A stretch of 64,000 nt of DNA. Origin: Blastobasis lacticolella (lineage: Eukaryota; Arthropoda; Insecta; Lepidoptera; Blastobasidae). Where the stretch lies: contig LR990042.1 in the NCBI GenBank assembly GCA_905147135.1, positions 15,305,545-15,369,544 on the forward strand, read 5' to 3'. The notes below the pieces were generated by a model. The model worked only from the letters and a program-made list of their open reading frames with translations. It searched no databases and was not told the DNA's origin. Position numbers and translations under genes: made by a program. Of this stretch, positions 43,105 to 53,370 are shown piece by piece (positions within the stretch are counted from its first letter, which is position 1; each line of letters starts with the position of its first letter).

Positions 43105-45185
43105 TCAGCTCACGCTAGGATCATGTCCAGGGATTTTTGTCCTCGATGAAGTCGGCAATTTTATAGTATGATTTCTTAAGTAGTTTGCTCTTAAGCCAAG
43201 TTTTGTACTTATGAAGAGGCAATGCCTGGATGTCCTGTGGTAATTTGTTATAAAAAGAACACAGTGGCCAACAAATGAAGACTTCACTTTTGTCAATCTG
43301 AAGCGTTCAGTGACCAACCTGTTCCTGTGTCTGGTATTGTAATTATGAGTATCTGAATTTTTACTATAATTAAAGTTATTTTTATAAATGTAAATAAGGT
43401 TGAAATATATGTACTGACATGCTACGGTTAAAATATTAATTTCTTTATAAATATCTCTCAATGAGACCCGAGGACCCAAACTGTATATGGATCTGATTGC
43501 CCGCTTTTGCAAGATAAAGATATCTTGGATATCAGCTGCCGAACCCCATAGCATTAATCCATAGGCCATTATGCTATGAAAATAGCTGAAATATACAGTT
43601 CTCGCTGTTTCAATATCAGTGAGACTTTTAATTCTTTTAATTGCATAAATTGCAGAACTTAATCTATTACTCAGTGTAACAAGCTGATGTTTCCATTGTA
43701 GTTTCTGATCCAAAGTAAAACCGAGGAAAACAGTGGAATCAGAAAATGTTAAAATATTTTTGTCTAAAACAAGATCAAACTTATCCACCTTCACATTCGG
43801 CATCTTAAAAAGCACACACTTTGTCTTTTTTGGGTTCAGATATAAATTATTGATTTCAAACCATTCATGCAACTGCGAAAGAGTCCTATTTACGTCGTCA
43901 TAATTGTTTTTATTTCTGTCAACCTTAAATACTAAAGAAGTGTCATCCGCAAATAGGACTATCTCACAGAGCTTATTTAAAAAGAAAGGCAAGTCATTGA
44001 TGTTCGTTAAAAACAGGAAAGGCCCCAAAATAGAACCTTGTGGCACTCCCATATCAACAGGATATCCATTAGATATGGAATCATCATACACGGAAGAATA
44101 CTGTAGGATCTCAAATCCTTCAATTCCCTAGGATTTCCTTTCTAAGGGATAAGTATTACGATAGCTTTCTGCCAAAGTTTAGGGTAAGCGTTGGTTTCTA
44201 TAGACTTGTTAATAATGACAGTGATCACAGGCAAGGTTATAGGCAACGTTAAGAGCAGCATGTCCAACGAGATACCATCAACACCGGTCGCATTAGCATA
44301 ATCGATCGTATCGCCTTTAATACTTCTGATTCTCTGACCGTTTATAATCCCATCACGCTGGACACGGCGCAGTGACTTTCAAAGTAAATATGGGTAGTTC
44401 TAGCAACTTTAGTGTCGCCTGGGATATCCAAAAAATGGGCATTTAGTAAGTCGGGATCGGAGACGAGATGGGAGGGTACATCGGGCTGATTTTTTATTTT
44501 TTCGTTTGTTTTTATGTGCGACCATAGCAGTTTTGAGTTGTTTGTGTTATTGTTTACGAAGTGATCAAAGTATGCTCTCTTCTCTCTGTACATTGCTGAA
44601 CCAACCATACCCTTCAGCTCTTTGTAATACAATTTATGTGAATCCACGCCCGTCTTCTGCGCTCTGATGTACGCTTGATCTCGCACCTTCATCATTTGCT
44701 CGACATTGTACGTAATCCAGGGATGCTTTTGATTTTTAATCGTTATTAGTCTCATTGGCGCGTATAAGTCAAAAGAAAAATTAACCATTTGGACAAAAAC
44801 ATCTACCATAGAAACCACGTCATTAAATGTTCCTATGCGCCGCCAGTCCATGGACGCCAGCCCCTCCATAAACTGTTCCCGATTTATACTACTTAGAGGA
44901 CTACAATTTTTCTTAATCAGTGGCGGCTTATACTTGACTACATTCAGTTCACACAGTATAAATGCATGCGAACCAAGGTCTGCTATGGGGTAAACTGTTG
45001 CCCTACTACCCTTGCAGTCTGTACATACAAGGTCAATCAACATGGCGCTCTGACTCGTGAAGTGAGTAGGTTCGTCTTCACACTAAGACAAGTCATAGCA
45101 CTCAAGTAGACTGATGAGCTGCTTTACCTTATCATCTTGTATATTAAGAATATTTTTGTTAAAATCCCCCATTAATACTATATTA
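43105..45185 (-). pseudogene. 5' truncated LINE with endonuclease end and reverse transcriptase
   Basis: On the - strand the element starts near 45185 with IVLMGDFNKNILNIQDDK (endonuclease GDFN motif), has a TAG near 45085, and then 233 codons (45043-44342) of endonuclease end and linker (DLVCTDCKGSRATVYPIADL; HPWITYNVEQMMKVRDQAY). Near 44340-44100 is the RT start (NATGVDGISLDMLL). A deletion or frameshift near 44091-44110 removes the middle fingers, and a 328-codon frame (44091-43105) resumes with GVPQGSILGPFLFL, the catalytic FADDTSLVF and a CR1/Jockey-like C-terminus (LMLWGSAADIQDIFILQKRA). The last residues are frameshifted. Non-functional. Confidence 0.78.
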
Positions 45186-45544
45186 TCGCTCCATGCAAAT
45201 GAGCGATAATATAGGACTAACGGCGAGTGATAATATAGTATTAATGAGCAATAATATAGTGTTACAAATCTCCTGGCATTTACTTAAAAAGAATATTAAC
45301 AACAGAACAAAACCTATATTTCTCTCAATTAATTGTTATAATGAAAATAACTAAAAATCTACACAATGAAATTAACACAAGTAATGGCTGGTGAGCACGT
45401 CCTTCCGTTCCGAGCGCTTCCAGCAAAGTGAAGTCTTCCTTCGCTGCTATCTGCTGTCCTGCTTACAGCCGCGAAATTCACCGCCGTGACGTTAGCGCAC
45501 GATCTTCACTCCGCGGATGGGGTTCCTCAGGCTAATACCTCTCC
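45186..45544. other. Gene-free stretch
   Basis: Short repeats of 'GCGATAATATAG' type occur at 45190-45265 next to the LINE 5' junction; the remainder has no gene. Confidence 0.4.
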
Positions 45545-45737
45545 AGAGGGCCTAGTGTGAGTTCCGCTTCGATTTAACTTAACTATCGCGTTTGCGTTTA
45601 CGTGGAAATTAGTATGAAAAAATATATAGCGCCGCCTAGTGGTACGTAAATGAAGTTTTTTTCTTCATACTAATTTCGACGTAAACGCAAACGCGATAGT
45701 TAAGTAAAATCGAAGCGGAACTCACACTAGGCCCTCT
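45545..45737. mobile_element. MITE with about 75 bp terminal inverted repeats
   Basis: AGAGGGCCTAGTGTGAGTTC at the left and its complement at the right are part of arms extending about 75 bp each (through 'TAACTATCGCGTTTGCG'). About 40 bp separates the arms. Nearly the whole element can fold back on itself. No coding. Confidence 0.8.
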
Positions 45738-45906
45738 GATAACGGCGCGACCTCGCCCGTTTGCTCCGCCTGCCTTGGTTGGTCAGCATCATCGTCAGCG
45801 TTAGATGGCCCTGCACCAAAATCATCATCAGCACCTGAAATATGTTTTACAATTAACTCCGCTTTGTCAATGCATACCAACTAAAAATTTAAAAAATCGT
45901 AGTATC
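45738..45906. other. Short interval before the hairpin array
   Basis: No gene or repeat recognised; an open stretch here continues into the array only because the array units happen to lack stops. Confidence 0.35.
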
Positions 45907-46254
45907 AGGCAGAGGCCTCGGCTTGCCTTCAACTACAGCATCAAGCAGAGCCCTCGGGATGCCCATCATGATGCAAGAGTACTAGGCAGAGGCCTCGGCA
46001 TGCCTGTAAGAAGAAACAGAGGCCTCGGCATGTTTCTTAAGTAGCAAAGCCCTCGGGATGCCCATCACGATGCAAGAGTACTAGGCAGAGGCCTCGGCAT
46101 GCCTGTACGAAAAAACAGAGGCCTCGGCATGTTTCTTAAGTAGCAGAGCCCTCGGGATGCTACACACAGACGTCTCTGTGTAAATCACTCACTTTATCAC
46201 AAACTCGTTGCAACAAAGTAGAAATAAGCACAGACAGAGGCCTCGGCATGTCTG
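45907..46254. repeat. Array of nine hairpins with constant loop and variable stems
   Basis: Each unit has the form stem, 12-nt loop, complementary stem. Loop GAGGCCTCGGCA (class I) occurs with stems AGGCA/TGCCT (45984-46005 and 46083-46104; the unit at 45907-45928 ends the loop in T), AAGAAACA/TGTTTCTT (46011-46038), AAACA/TGTTT (46113-46134) and CAGACA/TGTCTG (46231-46254). Loop GAGCCCTCGGGA (class II) occurs with GTAGCA/TGCTAC (46140-46163) and GCA/TGC (45945-45962; 46044-46061, with A for the first G). Part of the array is a tandem duplication of about 99 bp (45945-46038 versus 46044-46137), so some units are not independent. I do not recognise the family. Confidence 0.85.
46164..46181. 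repeat. Additional hairpin at the end of the array
   Basis: ACACAGA and TCTGTGT surround CGTC; it lacks the constant loop of the neighbouring units. Confidence 0.6.
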
Positions 46255-46639
46255 GCAATACGCTTGCGTCTAACACGGTGGGTTAGGTTAGTGTCTTCCG
46301 CCGACGACATGAACTTGTCACACTCGTTACACTTTGGTGCCATAGTTTTAGTATATATATTAAGTAGTTAAGTATAACGATTTATTTATTTTGATATTAG
46401 AATACGTTGAGATGTGAATGTGTAGGTACCGTCTTTTTATATTATAATCACTTGTAAATAGCACTTGGTTTTATTTGTATTTTATAGCCCGTCCACTGCA
46501 CTAAAGGAAACGCCCACTCTATATATTATTTAGCGTTGGTTAAGTTAGTTAATAGAATTAAACTTTCTATATTATTTACTCTTTGACTATTTTTAAAATT
46601 CGGAACACGATATATTGCTACGACTAGCGCAAAGACTGT
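46255..46639. other. Gene-free stretch
   Basis: No supported gene or repeat. Confidence 0.35.
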
Positions 46640-46911
46640 TTTCTGAGTTATGTACATTACTTGAATACTAACCGATGCTCTAACGATGAGGGGAAACATC
46701 GTGATGAAACCTGCACATTTAGGCGACTGGATGTGTAACCATGATCCAATCTGGTCAGGTTCCCCTGGTAGTAGGGTCATGGAGGTTAGATGGTAGTCAC
46801 TCCATTGTATTTACCTGACCTGCTAAATCCTGGATCATGGTCAATTCGGACCCCGGGCCCTCGTGCGCGAGAGCGAAACCGGGATATTAACGCCGAGATG
46901 ATTATTTTTTT
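46640..46911 (+). mobile_element. SINE, 5' truncated (family of 6864-7231)
   Basis: Matches the body of the SINE at 6864-7231 from 'CTGAGT(C/T)ATGTAC' to 'GCCGAGATGATT', but lacks the tRNA-derived head. The 3' end runs into a T-rich tail that forms the left arm of the palindrome at 46891-46937. Confidence 0.75.
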
Positions 46912-46937
46912 ATATTAAAAAAATAATCATCTCGGCG
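46891..46937. repeat. Perfect 21 bp snap-back palindrome
   Basis: The SINE 3' end (46891-46911, CGCCGAGATGATTATTTTTT plus T) is followed after ATATT by its exact reverse complement (46917-46937). Beyond it the DIRS-like relic begins. Confidence 0.85.
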
Positions 46938-48640
46938 ACCTCCAGAGTGAGCATTAGCTGTACTCTGTATAGAGGAAGGTTGGTCGCTTTAACTATAAGG
47001 CTGGGTATACTCCTCGCGCCCAGTTCAGATGTGTAAGAACCTTGGGGATCAGATAAGGCGGCGGAAAGACCCATGCTAGATTGTACGCCCACAGACGGGA
47101 TAATGCATCGCTGAACATACCTTGTGTCGTTCAAGTCTAAAGATACGTAATTTGGCAATCACGTGAGCATGTTCTGACGCAAACTAGTCTATCACTGGTG
47201 ATCCAAACTTCAAAAATATTTTCTGTATTGCTTGTGGAAGGAGATGCCATTCCGGTGGCGAACGGTGCCGGAACAGGTAATCGGCATGAACATTGTATAT
47301 TTCGGGTATGTACCCCTATTTGATGCAAGTTCAGTAATTTAAATAGCCTGACAGTTATGTCCATTAAGGGTGGGGACTTTGTCCCGCCTTCGTTGCGAAT
47401 ATATGAAACTACCCTTCGCTTGTCGCATTACACAAGCATTGTCGCCTGACTCAACATTGGATCGTAAGTTTCTAATACTTCACTACCGCAAGCATCTCCT
47501 ACACATTGCAAAGTTACAAATTGCAAATTGAAAAGCCCTGTTCCGTCCACAGCCCCGATATGGGGACACTGACAGTTGTAACCGCCAAGCCAAATCTGAC
47601 GCGTCTGTCGTGAGAAAGTGCCTGGGTGGTGAATAATGGATAGCTAAGGATTGATGGCAATTGTAAAGCCATCATAATAACTTGCCTTACACTCCGACCA
47701 GAGGCTTTTCTTGCCGAAAGTTTTCAGCATGGAATATTGTAATAGTAGGAGAGCACGGAAACGCAATATGCCTCTTGGGACGTCAAAACTTGCAAGGTTG
47801 AGCATGACAATCACACTTTGTAAGTCTTTATCATTGTGGACACTTTGTTGGTGATGTTCACAATTTTGTCTTTTTGTGCTTTCTGATTTGTTCAAGGGTT
47901 CCAGCATATTCCTAAAAATGCTTGACTTTTTTGTGGAATTACAATCGAATCGTAATTTTTTTTTTTTTTTTATGTCATACGTTAGGAAAACAGGCAATTT
48001 GCCATCCTAGATATTGCAGATGATGCAACAGTAACTGAACATGCTCTTGTAACGTCTGCTTGTCTTGGTGGACCAGTAAGTCGTCCATGTAAACGATTAT
48101 GCGTAGGCCTTGAGCTCGCAGAACTCATGTCATCCAATTGGTTATGGAAGCAAAAACTCTCGGAGCTGTGTAGAGACCGAACGGGAGACATGTCATCTGC
48201 AACAGCTCCCCTTTGTAGACAAGGCGTAGAAACTGGCGTGGAGCCGGGTCCACTGGTAAATGAAAATAGGCCTGGGACAGGTCGATCTTGCATAATCAAA
48301 CCCCTGGTTGGAGGAAACCCGGGACACTCGATATATTTATTAGTCTGAATGTGCAATATGGGCCTTCCTTCATATTTGACATGATTAAAGGAGGCTTTTG
48401 GAGAACAGGTATGCGATATCTCTTTATTTATTTTCAACAAGAAATTCGGTGTTCCTATGATTTTCCATTGCCTGTGAAATTGTTGCAAGCATCCCGCCCT
48501 GAACAGTTCCAAGTCAATATTTTCGCTTTTTTGCTGACCAAGTTAGTCTCTGCGGGCGGCGCGGCCCGTTTTCTGCTGTAATTGCTCGACTAGCTTGAGC
48601 TTGAGCTCGAGGAAGAACTACTCGATGACACTGAACTACT
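46938..48640 (-). pseudogene. DIRS-like reverse transcriptase / RNase H relic
   Basis: Read on the - strand in shifting frames: a QWKIIGTPNFLLK segment (near 48480-48440), then [10 protein letters not shown] (near 48285-48260), [20 protein letters not shown] (near 48190-48130), the catalytic VYMDD (near 48090), LQSVIVMLNLASFDVPRG (47835-47770), then PPEWHLLPQAIQKIFLKFGS (near 47255-47200) and SLDLNDTR (near 47140). Order and wording are those of DIRS-type tyrosine-recombinase retrotransposons, by family resemblance. A 43 bp tail of the LINE-derived element (47955-47997) interrupts it. Neither recombinase nor terminal repeats were found. Many stops; dead. Confidence 0.62.
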
Positions 48641-49399
48641 TTGCAAGTAATTGCATTTACGCAAGTAAACTTGCTGTTCCTCCATAAAAGGGCCACACCG
48701 CCGTACGGCCGCCCACGCACTATCCCACTTGAGGTATCTACAGCCGATTTTCCACAGAAACCAAATTCACTACTCACTTCAATCAGGGCATCAACCAGGT
48801 TTCCTGTAGTGCAATTATATCTGCCTTTTGACAGAGCATTTTCACACAATCCAAGGATCTCTTAAACGACTTGCAGTTAAAGCTGATTAAACTTGCTGTT
48901 GTATTAACCATTATTAATTAATATGTTGTTCGCTATCAACAGACTTTTCACTATCTTGTTTTCGTTTAGGGAATGCAATAAAACGACGGAATGTTATGCC
49001 GTCTGGCCATAGCTTACAATCCATAAACATATTTAATTTATGCTTAGGAACAAATACCTTGAATGAGCTGCATTGTTTCTGTTTACTATTTTTAATTTTA
49101 TGAAGAGTAACTTCAACACTCGTTCTACTCTTTATATATTTTACTATGTCATCTTCCGAGGTTTCTAGGTGTACATTATTTATAAAAAGAGGTATGTTCG
49201 TATGCGCAGCTTTAAAACGTCCCTCCAACTCCGTACATGTCCCCTTCTCTCCTATAAAGCGATTACGATTTCTTTTTCTTTGTATAGTTTGCCATTTCTC
49301 GTCCTTATTTTGTTTACTGTCCAATGCGTTCGGGTACGCTTCAAACAGTTTGTTTATCCTGACAGTGAAAATTGAAGAAGAAAAACCTGTCTCACACAC
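48620..49399 (-). pseudogene. LINE ORF1 end and endonuclease start, broken
   Basis: The - strand frame 49399-48914 (161 codons) matches the C-terminal part of a lepidopteran LINE ORF1: DEKWQTIQRKRNRNRF, then IPLFINNVHLETSEDDIVKY and LWPDGITFRRFIAFP. The ORF2 ATG (about 48911) lies at its end and begins MVNTTASLISFNCKSFKRSL, the first strand of an AP-like endonuclease with the conserved N. Then 48849-48650 gives GRPYGGVALLWRNSKF in another frame. The sequence passes into the DIRS-like relic near 48640. Non-functional 5' part of a LINE; its reverse transcriptase is absent. Confidence 0.65.
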
Positions 49400-49431
49400 C
49401 GTTATTGCAAAGGTACAACCTCTTGTAGCCT

Positions 49432-49779
49432 TGTATTTATTCGGCCATACAAAGCGATTACGTCATTTCAAAATCAAAATCGTAGAATCAAGATATTAAA
49501 ATATGTTTTGTGGGTGGCTCGTTTGCCTTCGAAATTAGTATTAAAGAATTCTGCGGCAGTGCGATAAAAACCATTATTAAGAATACATCCGCCACAGTAA
49601 AAACATGCAACTGGTGAGTCATATTTAATGGTTTTATTTATTTATTTAGAAAAGCAATTAGTCAATTACATACTCTCTGAACTCTATGAAGATCGCAGAC
49701 GCAGCGATTAACGTACAAAAATATTACCTATAAACAAAATAGATCAATAGACTTACAGTTTAATAATTCAGATTCAATT
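49432..49779 (+). promoter_or_regulatory. Duplicated cuticle-gene promoter region, copy 2
   Basis: Direct repeat of 40403-40742. It has GATAAAAAC at 49562-49570 as TATA-like box and ACATCCG at 49584 as initiator-like; the 20-odd bases TATAAATACTGACACAGTCG of copy 1 are missing, and intron sequence after the donor contains an extra AT-rich segment. Confidence 0.65.
49605..49613 (+). CDS. Orphan first coding exon (MQL), second copy
   Basis: ATG CAA CTG then GTGAGTC, as at 40602. No second exon of its own is visible before the third such exon at 53371. It may be spliced to 55067 as an alternative start, or be a remnant. Confidence 0.5.
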
Positions 49780-50129
49780 TTTTTTTTATTGAGTTAATAG
49801 GAGTCACACAGCGCAAGAAATAGTACCTAATTTTGATAAAATTCACATAATAAACAAACGTGCACAGCCTGGCACAAAAAAGCTGTTTTTAAAGTGATCC
49901 AAACTTCGACTTTTCGTAGTGATAATACTTATATATCCTCGTGTGTGGGTTCTAGAAGTAAATAACATTACGTAATAGTACTTTTGTTTTATTTGTTTTT
50001 GTAGTTAGTAGGCATCGTAAGGTTCCAGTTTGAAGGATTAGGCCAGTAAGTACTGCAGTCACAAGCATCATCTCATGTATCATCATATGTATAGAAGATT
50101 CACTTCTATACATCAATCACTCTTATTCT
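49780..50129. other. Gene-free stretch
   Basis: AT-rich with a poly-T run near 49780; no gene supported. Confidence 0.35.
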
Positions 50130-50920
50130 ACCTCTTCTCGATTACGCAGACCCTTGTACCTAGATGCCACTGAGGAGCTTTTAAATAAACTCCAGTTTAT
50201 TACATAGGATACATAGATTTTGGAGACGTTCCAACGTCTCCAAAATCTATGAATCCGTTTCGTCTATGGCCTGCGTAAATATGACCATGTATCTAGCTAT
50301 CGATTTCAGCTTAAGTGGCTACCTATCCGCTTGCGAAGGAATGCTCATATCCTATCCACCCTCTACAATATCCTTCACAACCCTTCTGCTCCTTCATATA
50401 TCCGTGAATAATTCCATTTCTCCCGTCCACAAGACAAACCCTGTCGATCCAGTGTAAGATCCTCATTGGCAATTCCTATCCACCATTCTGATTTCTACTC
50501 CTACTCCTTCACTGTTCATGCGGCAAGACTTTGGAATTCTCTTCCGCACGAATTGCGTGACAGCCAGTCTATTGCCATTTTCAAAAAGCGTGTAAAAGAG
50601 ATTTATCTATCACAGAGTGCTCTTAAGTTGTAGATAATGTCTGTATGTAGTATAAAGTATCGATATGTATGTGTATGTATGTGTATGTATGTGTATGTAT
50701 ATGTTTGTAGATATTTATGTGTGTAAGTAGAATGAATATACTTATATATATGTCTATTTAGAGATAGGTAATATTGTGCACGACCTATCGGCGTCTCATG
50801 ATCACATCACTTTGATTTCTTTTAGAAATAATTAGCGCCTGTTGTGCCATTTATTACTTTGCCTGTTATTCACTATGTATTTCCTGTGCACAATAAACTG
50901 TTAAATAAATAAAAAAAATA
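50130..50920 (+). pseudogene. CR1-like LINE 3' fragment
   Basis: Starts near LYLDATEELLNKL (50155-50190), then an inserted palindrome (50212-50251), then in broken frames RLQNL-stop-IRFVYGLR (50237-50275), FQLKWLPIR (50305), NPSAPSYI (50380), LWNSLPHELRDS-like residues (50530-50565) and FKKRVKEIYLS (50580-50612). The order matches the C-terminus of the intact LINE at 23381-25792. A GTATGT-rich repeat (50660-50701) and an A-rich tail near 50910 follow. No catalytic block; dead. Confidence 0.7.
50212..50251. repeat. Perfect 19 bp snap-back palindrome within the LINE relic
   Basis: CATAGATTTTGGAGACGTT (50212-50230) and its exact complement (50233-50251) are separated by CC. The right arm is LINE coding sequence (RLQNL); the left arm is an inverted extra copy. 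Confidence 0.85.
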
Positions 50921-51034
50921 ATAATATAACCCAAGGTATCAAAACATTGTGTGTTAGCGATTTTCAGAACGTTTACTTTTTTATGTTGGATTTGTAATTA
51001 TTTGGACAAGGTTTGTATGCAACAAAAAAAGAGT

Positions 51035-51170
51035 TGACTACCCTACCCTAGGGTAGGCGTAGGGTAGGTGAAGAGTAAGATAGAGTAGAGTACTACAGAG
51101 TAGGGTAAGTATAGAGTAGAGTAAAGTAGAGTAGGGTAGTGATGAGTACGGGTAGGGTAGGGTAGGATAC
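51035..51170. repeat. GTAGG / GTAGA simple repeat
   Basis: Irregular tandem units of GGGTA and GAGTA. Not the insect telomere unit TTAGG. Confidence 0.8.
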
Positions 51171-51239
51171 CACGCGAACGTAGTTGCGTCGGGTCATCCA
51201 GTAATCTATACTAAAATTATAAAGCGACTAGCTGTTGCT

Positions 51240-51976
51240 CCCGACTTCATCCGCGTGGTTTACAAAACTGTATACAAACTAATTCCCAGAACTAGATTAA
51301 CAAAAGTAAATACATCTTTTGTGGGGCATAGTATTAGATTTTATAATAAAATACCGGAATACGTGTTGGATATGACTGACAATGCATTTGTGGGATATAT
51401 AAAACAGTCACTGATTAAAAAAGCATATTATAGTATACAGGATTATCTTGAGGATAAAAAACCTTGGGAAAAGTAATTGTTTTATGATTTTGTTTGATAA
51501 TTGACTTTTTAATTTTATTTGAATTAAATTTGACATTTTAATTTTATTTGATATGCTATTTTAATTTTGATTATTGTGATATTTTATTTTAATGACGTGA
51601 CATTTTTATTAAAATAATTTAATTATAATTTAATTATATTATATTGCATTTGTTGTATTTTGATGGTCTAAAATGCGAATTTTTAAGAAACTGATTTGCC
51701 AAATTTTGTAATTTGTTTATTGGAAATATTCAGTTGCTATAATCACATAATGAAATTGTACTGGTATTTTAAATTTTATATTAAGTAAGTTACATTTTAA
51801 TGACTACACACATGGTAGCCATCCATACATGAATTTTGTATTTTGTGATGTGTATTTAATTTCAATTAATTATTATTGATAATTGATTATGTTGTTTATT
51901 ACTGACCTTCAATAAGTGTATTCTGAAAATATTTATATTGAATAAAAATTATTTGAATTGAATTGAATTGAATTGA
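51240..51976 (+). pseudogene. LINE 3' end with (TTGAA)n tail
   Basis: The frame to 51476 ends a non-LTR polymerase: RLTKVNTSFVGHSIRFYNKI, then QSLIKKAYYSIQDYLEDKKP and WEK-stop. It is followed by about 470 bp of AT-rich 3' sequence with AATAAA (51942) and a TTGAA repeat (51952-51976). The C-terminal wording resembles the broken end of the LINE at 43105-45185. 5' truncated to about 80 codons. Confidence 0.72.
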
Positions 51977-52703
51977 CAAACAAAATACCGATTGCTCTAA
52001 ATACTACTTGAAAATGAACATTGTGATTATTTGGGATACCCAATCTAAATACAAAACAGGTGAACTGACAATACAGAATAGGAATAGGACCTGGATGCAC
52101 TTGAAGAGGTACGGGTTAGGTACATCGATTTATGGCGACGGTGCCCTGAGGGGATATTGTCTAACTCAGTTGGAAACTGAATTTGACATTAGAATATTCT
52201 ACACTACGTCATTTACGTTGGCTACTAGCTATAGCGTCTACCAAATTAAAGTCGTGTTAGATTAATTTATGTCAAATTCAGTTGTCCACTGAAATAGCCA
52301 TTAGCCCCGCTGGTTTAAGGCAATATGTTTTCTAATAATTACTTCTCTCCAATATTGAGAAGTGCTCTGAAAACTATTGAGCATGTGAGTTGCTACCATG
52401 TTAGCTTCGCATATTCTGCAGGAGGCGCTATTTTAGTACCCCCGGGCATAGTACAGAATACTTGAAGGGGGCGTTTATAATATCGGTACTTGTACTGCAG
52501 TGGACACAGTGGACCATGTGAACCTAAAGGTCGTCGTCATCATCGTCAACTTTTAGCGAAAATCACCCAAAATGCCACATTGCAACGGTTTAGTATGGGT
52601 GGAGGGAGAATTGACCCTCTGGATGTGTTGAATCATCCTATCCGTAGCTTCTACAGATTTCTTGTTCACCATAGTACAATCATCCTATAAGATCAGACAG
52701 CAA
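51977..52703. other. Gene-free stretch
   Basis: An 85-codon frame at 52008-52265 (+) begins MKMNIVIIWDTQSKYKTGEL but matches nothing I know and has no flanking splice or promoter signals that I can defend. CGTCGTCATCATCGTC near 52530 is simple repeat-like. Confidence 0.35.
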
Positions 52704-52990
52704 TCATGAATCATCAGAGAAGTGCGATTTTTTCTTGTCGTCTGGTTTTATCCAGTAGACTGTCAATAAGAAACATTGTCCTGGCACGTCTTGGTGTATC
52801 AAGGAAATATATTTACACTGAAGATACACGCTTCTTAAAACTTTTTCGAAGTCTTGTCTTCGCTCAACCGTGGGTCTTGGGACGTTATTAGTTACCATCG
52901 CGAGCATTTCAGCTGCACTGTAACTGCTTTTCAAAGCATGCTCGCTTACAAAATCTTGGAGCACAGTTAGACTACGATTTCCTACCCTTA
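52704..52990 (-). CDS. Unrecognised open reading frame, doubtful
   Basis: The - strand is open from upstream of 52964 to 52704, encoding LQDFVSEHALKSSYSAAEML, then AMVTNNVPRPTVERRQDFEK, then VLRSVYLQCKYISL. Composition looks protein-like (charged, few low-complexity runs), and the frame stays open upstream of the first Met to about 52985. No family recognised and no signal peptide. It may be a relic exon of a host gene or transposase. Confidence 0.25.
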
Positions 52991-53325
52991 CATCAGAAAA
53001 AAAAGTGTTATATATTTAGAAGCTGCTTTTCTTTGCAGATCTCGTAACTATATTGATGAATGTATTTAGTAGCAAGGTGATTGCACTAAAATTGCTGGTT
53101 ATGTAGTACATATTAAACGTATGCAACACAACATTTAAATTTGAAAGACCATCTCGTAGAACATGTTTTTTGTGTTTGCGTCATCAATAAGCCGGTATTT
53201 AATAGGTATAAAAAATAAGTTGTCTTTGTTATTTGTCATTGGTGAATTTCTGAATAAAATATTGAAATTCGAAATATTATTACTGTGTTTTGTTTAGGTG
53301 GTAGTCCTTTGCCATTTAACTCGCC
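52991..53325. other. Upstream region of the complete cuticle gene
   Basis: AT-rich and unannotated. It should contain any enhancers of the gene at 53371, but I can name no specific site. Confidence 0.35.
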
Positions 53326-53358
53326 TATATAAGGATTGTACAACATTAATACATCAGT
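53326..53358 (+). promoter_or_regulatory. TATA box and initiator of the cuticle gene
   Basis: TATATAAG at 53326-53333 and ACATCAGTGA at 53351-53360; ATCAGT is the arthropod-type initiator, and the spacing of about 26 bp is normal. The start codon follows at 53371, leaving a 5' UTR of under 20 bases. Confidence 0.75.
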
Positions 53359-53370
53359 GATACAAGGAAC

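Noticed and set aside
45805..46044. 79-codon protein with NRGLGM repeats
   Set aside because: The frame is created by the hairpin array; the repeated residues come from the constant loop sequence.
45907..46254. CRISPR array
   Set aside because: Eukaryotic context, no regular repeat-spacer spacing, and the constant part is a hairpin loop of 12 bases with self-complementary flanks.
51035..51170. Internal telomere repeat
   Set aside because: The units are GGGTA/GAGTA and irregular, not the TTAGG of insects.
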